NCBI GenBank assembly: GCA_017634255.1
Contig: JAGBNT010000080.1
Location: forward strand, 1 to 33,813
DNA from: Lachnospiraceae bacterium
GTDB lineage: Bacteria; Bacillota_A; Clostridia; Lachnospirales; Lachnospiraceae
Reading direction: 5' to 3'
Length of the DNA stretch: 33,813 nucleotides
Translations under genes and position numbers: made by a program
Shown here: positions 33,126-33,813 of the stretch, piece by piece
Layout of the letters: each line of letters opens with the position of its first letter
Position numbering within the stretch: position 1 is the first letter of the stretch
Notes under the pieces: model-generated
Database searches by the model: none
Told to the model about the DNA's origin: nothing
What the model saw: the letters and a program-made list of their open reading frames with translations, nothing else

Positions 33126-33813
33126 ATGGCAGAAAATTTACAATATTATATTGATAAGCTTAACAAACTGAATTTCAAGGATATGTACGAGGGAAACTTC
33201 TTTTTGACCTGGGAAAAGACCGACGACGAGCTCACTGCCGTCTTCACCCTCGCCGACGCCTTAAGATACCTTCGCTCCAACAACATCTCTACAAAAATCT
33301 TCGAATCCGGTCTCGGAGTATCCCTTTTCAGGGACAACTCCACCCGGACCCGCTTCTCTTTCGCCTCCGCCTGCAACCTCTTAGGCCTCGAAGTACAGGA
33401 CCTGGACGAGGGCAAGAGCCAGATCGCCCATGGCGAGACTGTCCGCGAGACAGCCAACATGATCTCCTTCATGGCGGATGTCATCGGGATCCGCGACGAT
33501 ATGTACATAGGAAAGGGCAATGCCTATATGCATACCGTGGTGGACGCGGTCACGGAAGGGTATAAGGAGGGCGTGCTCGAGCAGAAGCCCACCCTCGTAA
33601 ATCTGCAGTGCGATATAGACCACCCCACACAGTGTATGGCGGATATGGCGCATATCATCCATACCTTCGGCGGAGTGGAAAAGCTTAAGGGAAAGAAGAT
33701 AGCCATGAGCTGGGCCTACTCACCCAGCTACGGCAAGCCCCTGTCAGTTCCGCAGGGAGTCATTGGCCTTATGACCCGTTTCGGAATGGACGTGGTCCTG
33801 GCCCACCCAGAGG
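33126..33813 (+). CDS. ygeW: YgeW knotted carbamoyltransferase (3' end cut by window)
   Basis: The frame starts at the ATG at 33126 with AAAGGAAA before it and runs open to the window edge, giving 229 residues of an enzyme that is about 400 residues when complete. It has the carbamoyl-phosphate loop SLFRDNSTRTRFSFASA near residues 66-82 and the DHPTQ motif near 164-168, both typical of ornithine/aspartate transcarbamoylase relatives, and it matches YgeW over this region. In purine-degrading clusters it is proposed to convert a ureido intermediate to carbamoyl phosphate (ATP yield) and 2,3-diaminopropionate-type products for YgeX. Codons ending in C are noticeably more frequent in it than in the Mod/Moa genes, which suggests high expression or another origin. 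The C-terminal half is not seen. Confidence 0.93.
   Translation, partial: MAENLQYYIDKLNKLNFKDMYEGNFFLTWEKTDDELTAVFTLADALRYLRSNNISTKIFESGLGVSLFRDNSTRTRFSFASACNLLGLEVQDLDEGKSQIAHGETVRETANMISFMADVIGIRDDMYIGKGNAYMHTVVDAVTEGYKEGVLEQKPTLVNLQCDIDHPTQCMADMAHIIHTFGGVEKLKGKKIAMSWAYSPSYGKPLSVPQGVIGLMTRFGMDVVLAHPE

Noticed and set aside
1..33813. tRNA, rRNA, CRISPR array, transposase or integrase
   Set aside because: No cloverleaf, rRNA-like, regularly spaced repeat or recombinase sequence was found in the gaps, which are nearly all short.

Overview
The window reads as a chromosomal segment of an anaerobic Firmicute, most likely a Lachnospiraceae-type clostridium of the gut or rumen. This is an inference from gene content: NHLM-type peptide export, a clostripain-family protease, molybdenum hydroxylases, a YgeW/YgeX/YgeY set, strong AGGAGG-type ribosome sites and tight operons. 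No rRNA, tRNA, CRISPR array or transposase was seen.

Layout. 1-0.9 kb: a minus-strand PilZ protein with a zinc-ribbon tail. 1-7.6 kb: a plus-strand molybdenum hydroxylase operon made of a MocA/YgfJ-like nucleotidyltransferase, a three-subunit xanthine-dehydrogenase-type enzyme (Mo, 2Fe-2S, FAD) and a second, fused 2Fe-2S/Mo enzyme. 7.7-11.1 kb, minus strand: a class II ketose-bisphosphate aldolase and a membrane-anchored clostripain (C11) protease. 11.2-19.0 kb: a plus-strand run of ThrH phosphatase, HerA-like ATPase, a very short HlyD-like membrane protein, a C39 peptidase/ABC exporter, a second NHLM-type ABC exporter, and two small double-glycine leader proteins, one carrying a zinc ribbon. 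19.1-25.2 kb: guanine deaminase followed by molybdenum cofactor and molybdate uptake genes (MoeA-like, XdhC-like, MoaA, MOSC-MogA fusion, ModA, ModB). 25.2-26.4 kb, minus strand: an in-frame ModC-MoaC fusion. 26.4-26.6 kb: a 159-bp palindromic element. 26.7-27.9 kb: RidA and an ECF transporter S component. 27.9-30.4 kb, minus strand: a ZorA/ZorB-like (MotA/MotB-like) pair. 30.5 kb to the end: diaminopropionate ammonia-lyase (YgeX), the YgeY M20 hydrolase and the start of the YgeW carbamoyltransferase.

How it fits together. GuaD would turn guanine into xanthine. The two Mo hydroxylases act on xanthine-type purines. The Mod, Moa, Moe, Mog, MOSC, XdhC and MocA genes supply and mature their cofactor. 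YgeW, YgeX and YgeY match the lower part of the anaerobic purine/urate degradation clusters of gut bacteria, ending in pyruvate and ammonia. RidA would quench the 2-aminoacrylate that YgeX releases. The peptide-export operon and the ZorAB-like pair sit inside this island without an obvious metabolic role. They are the most interesting parts of the window, together with the ModC-MoaC fusion that keeps an intact internal ribosome site.
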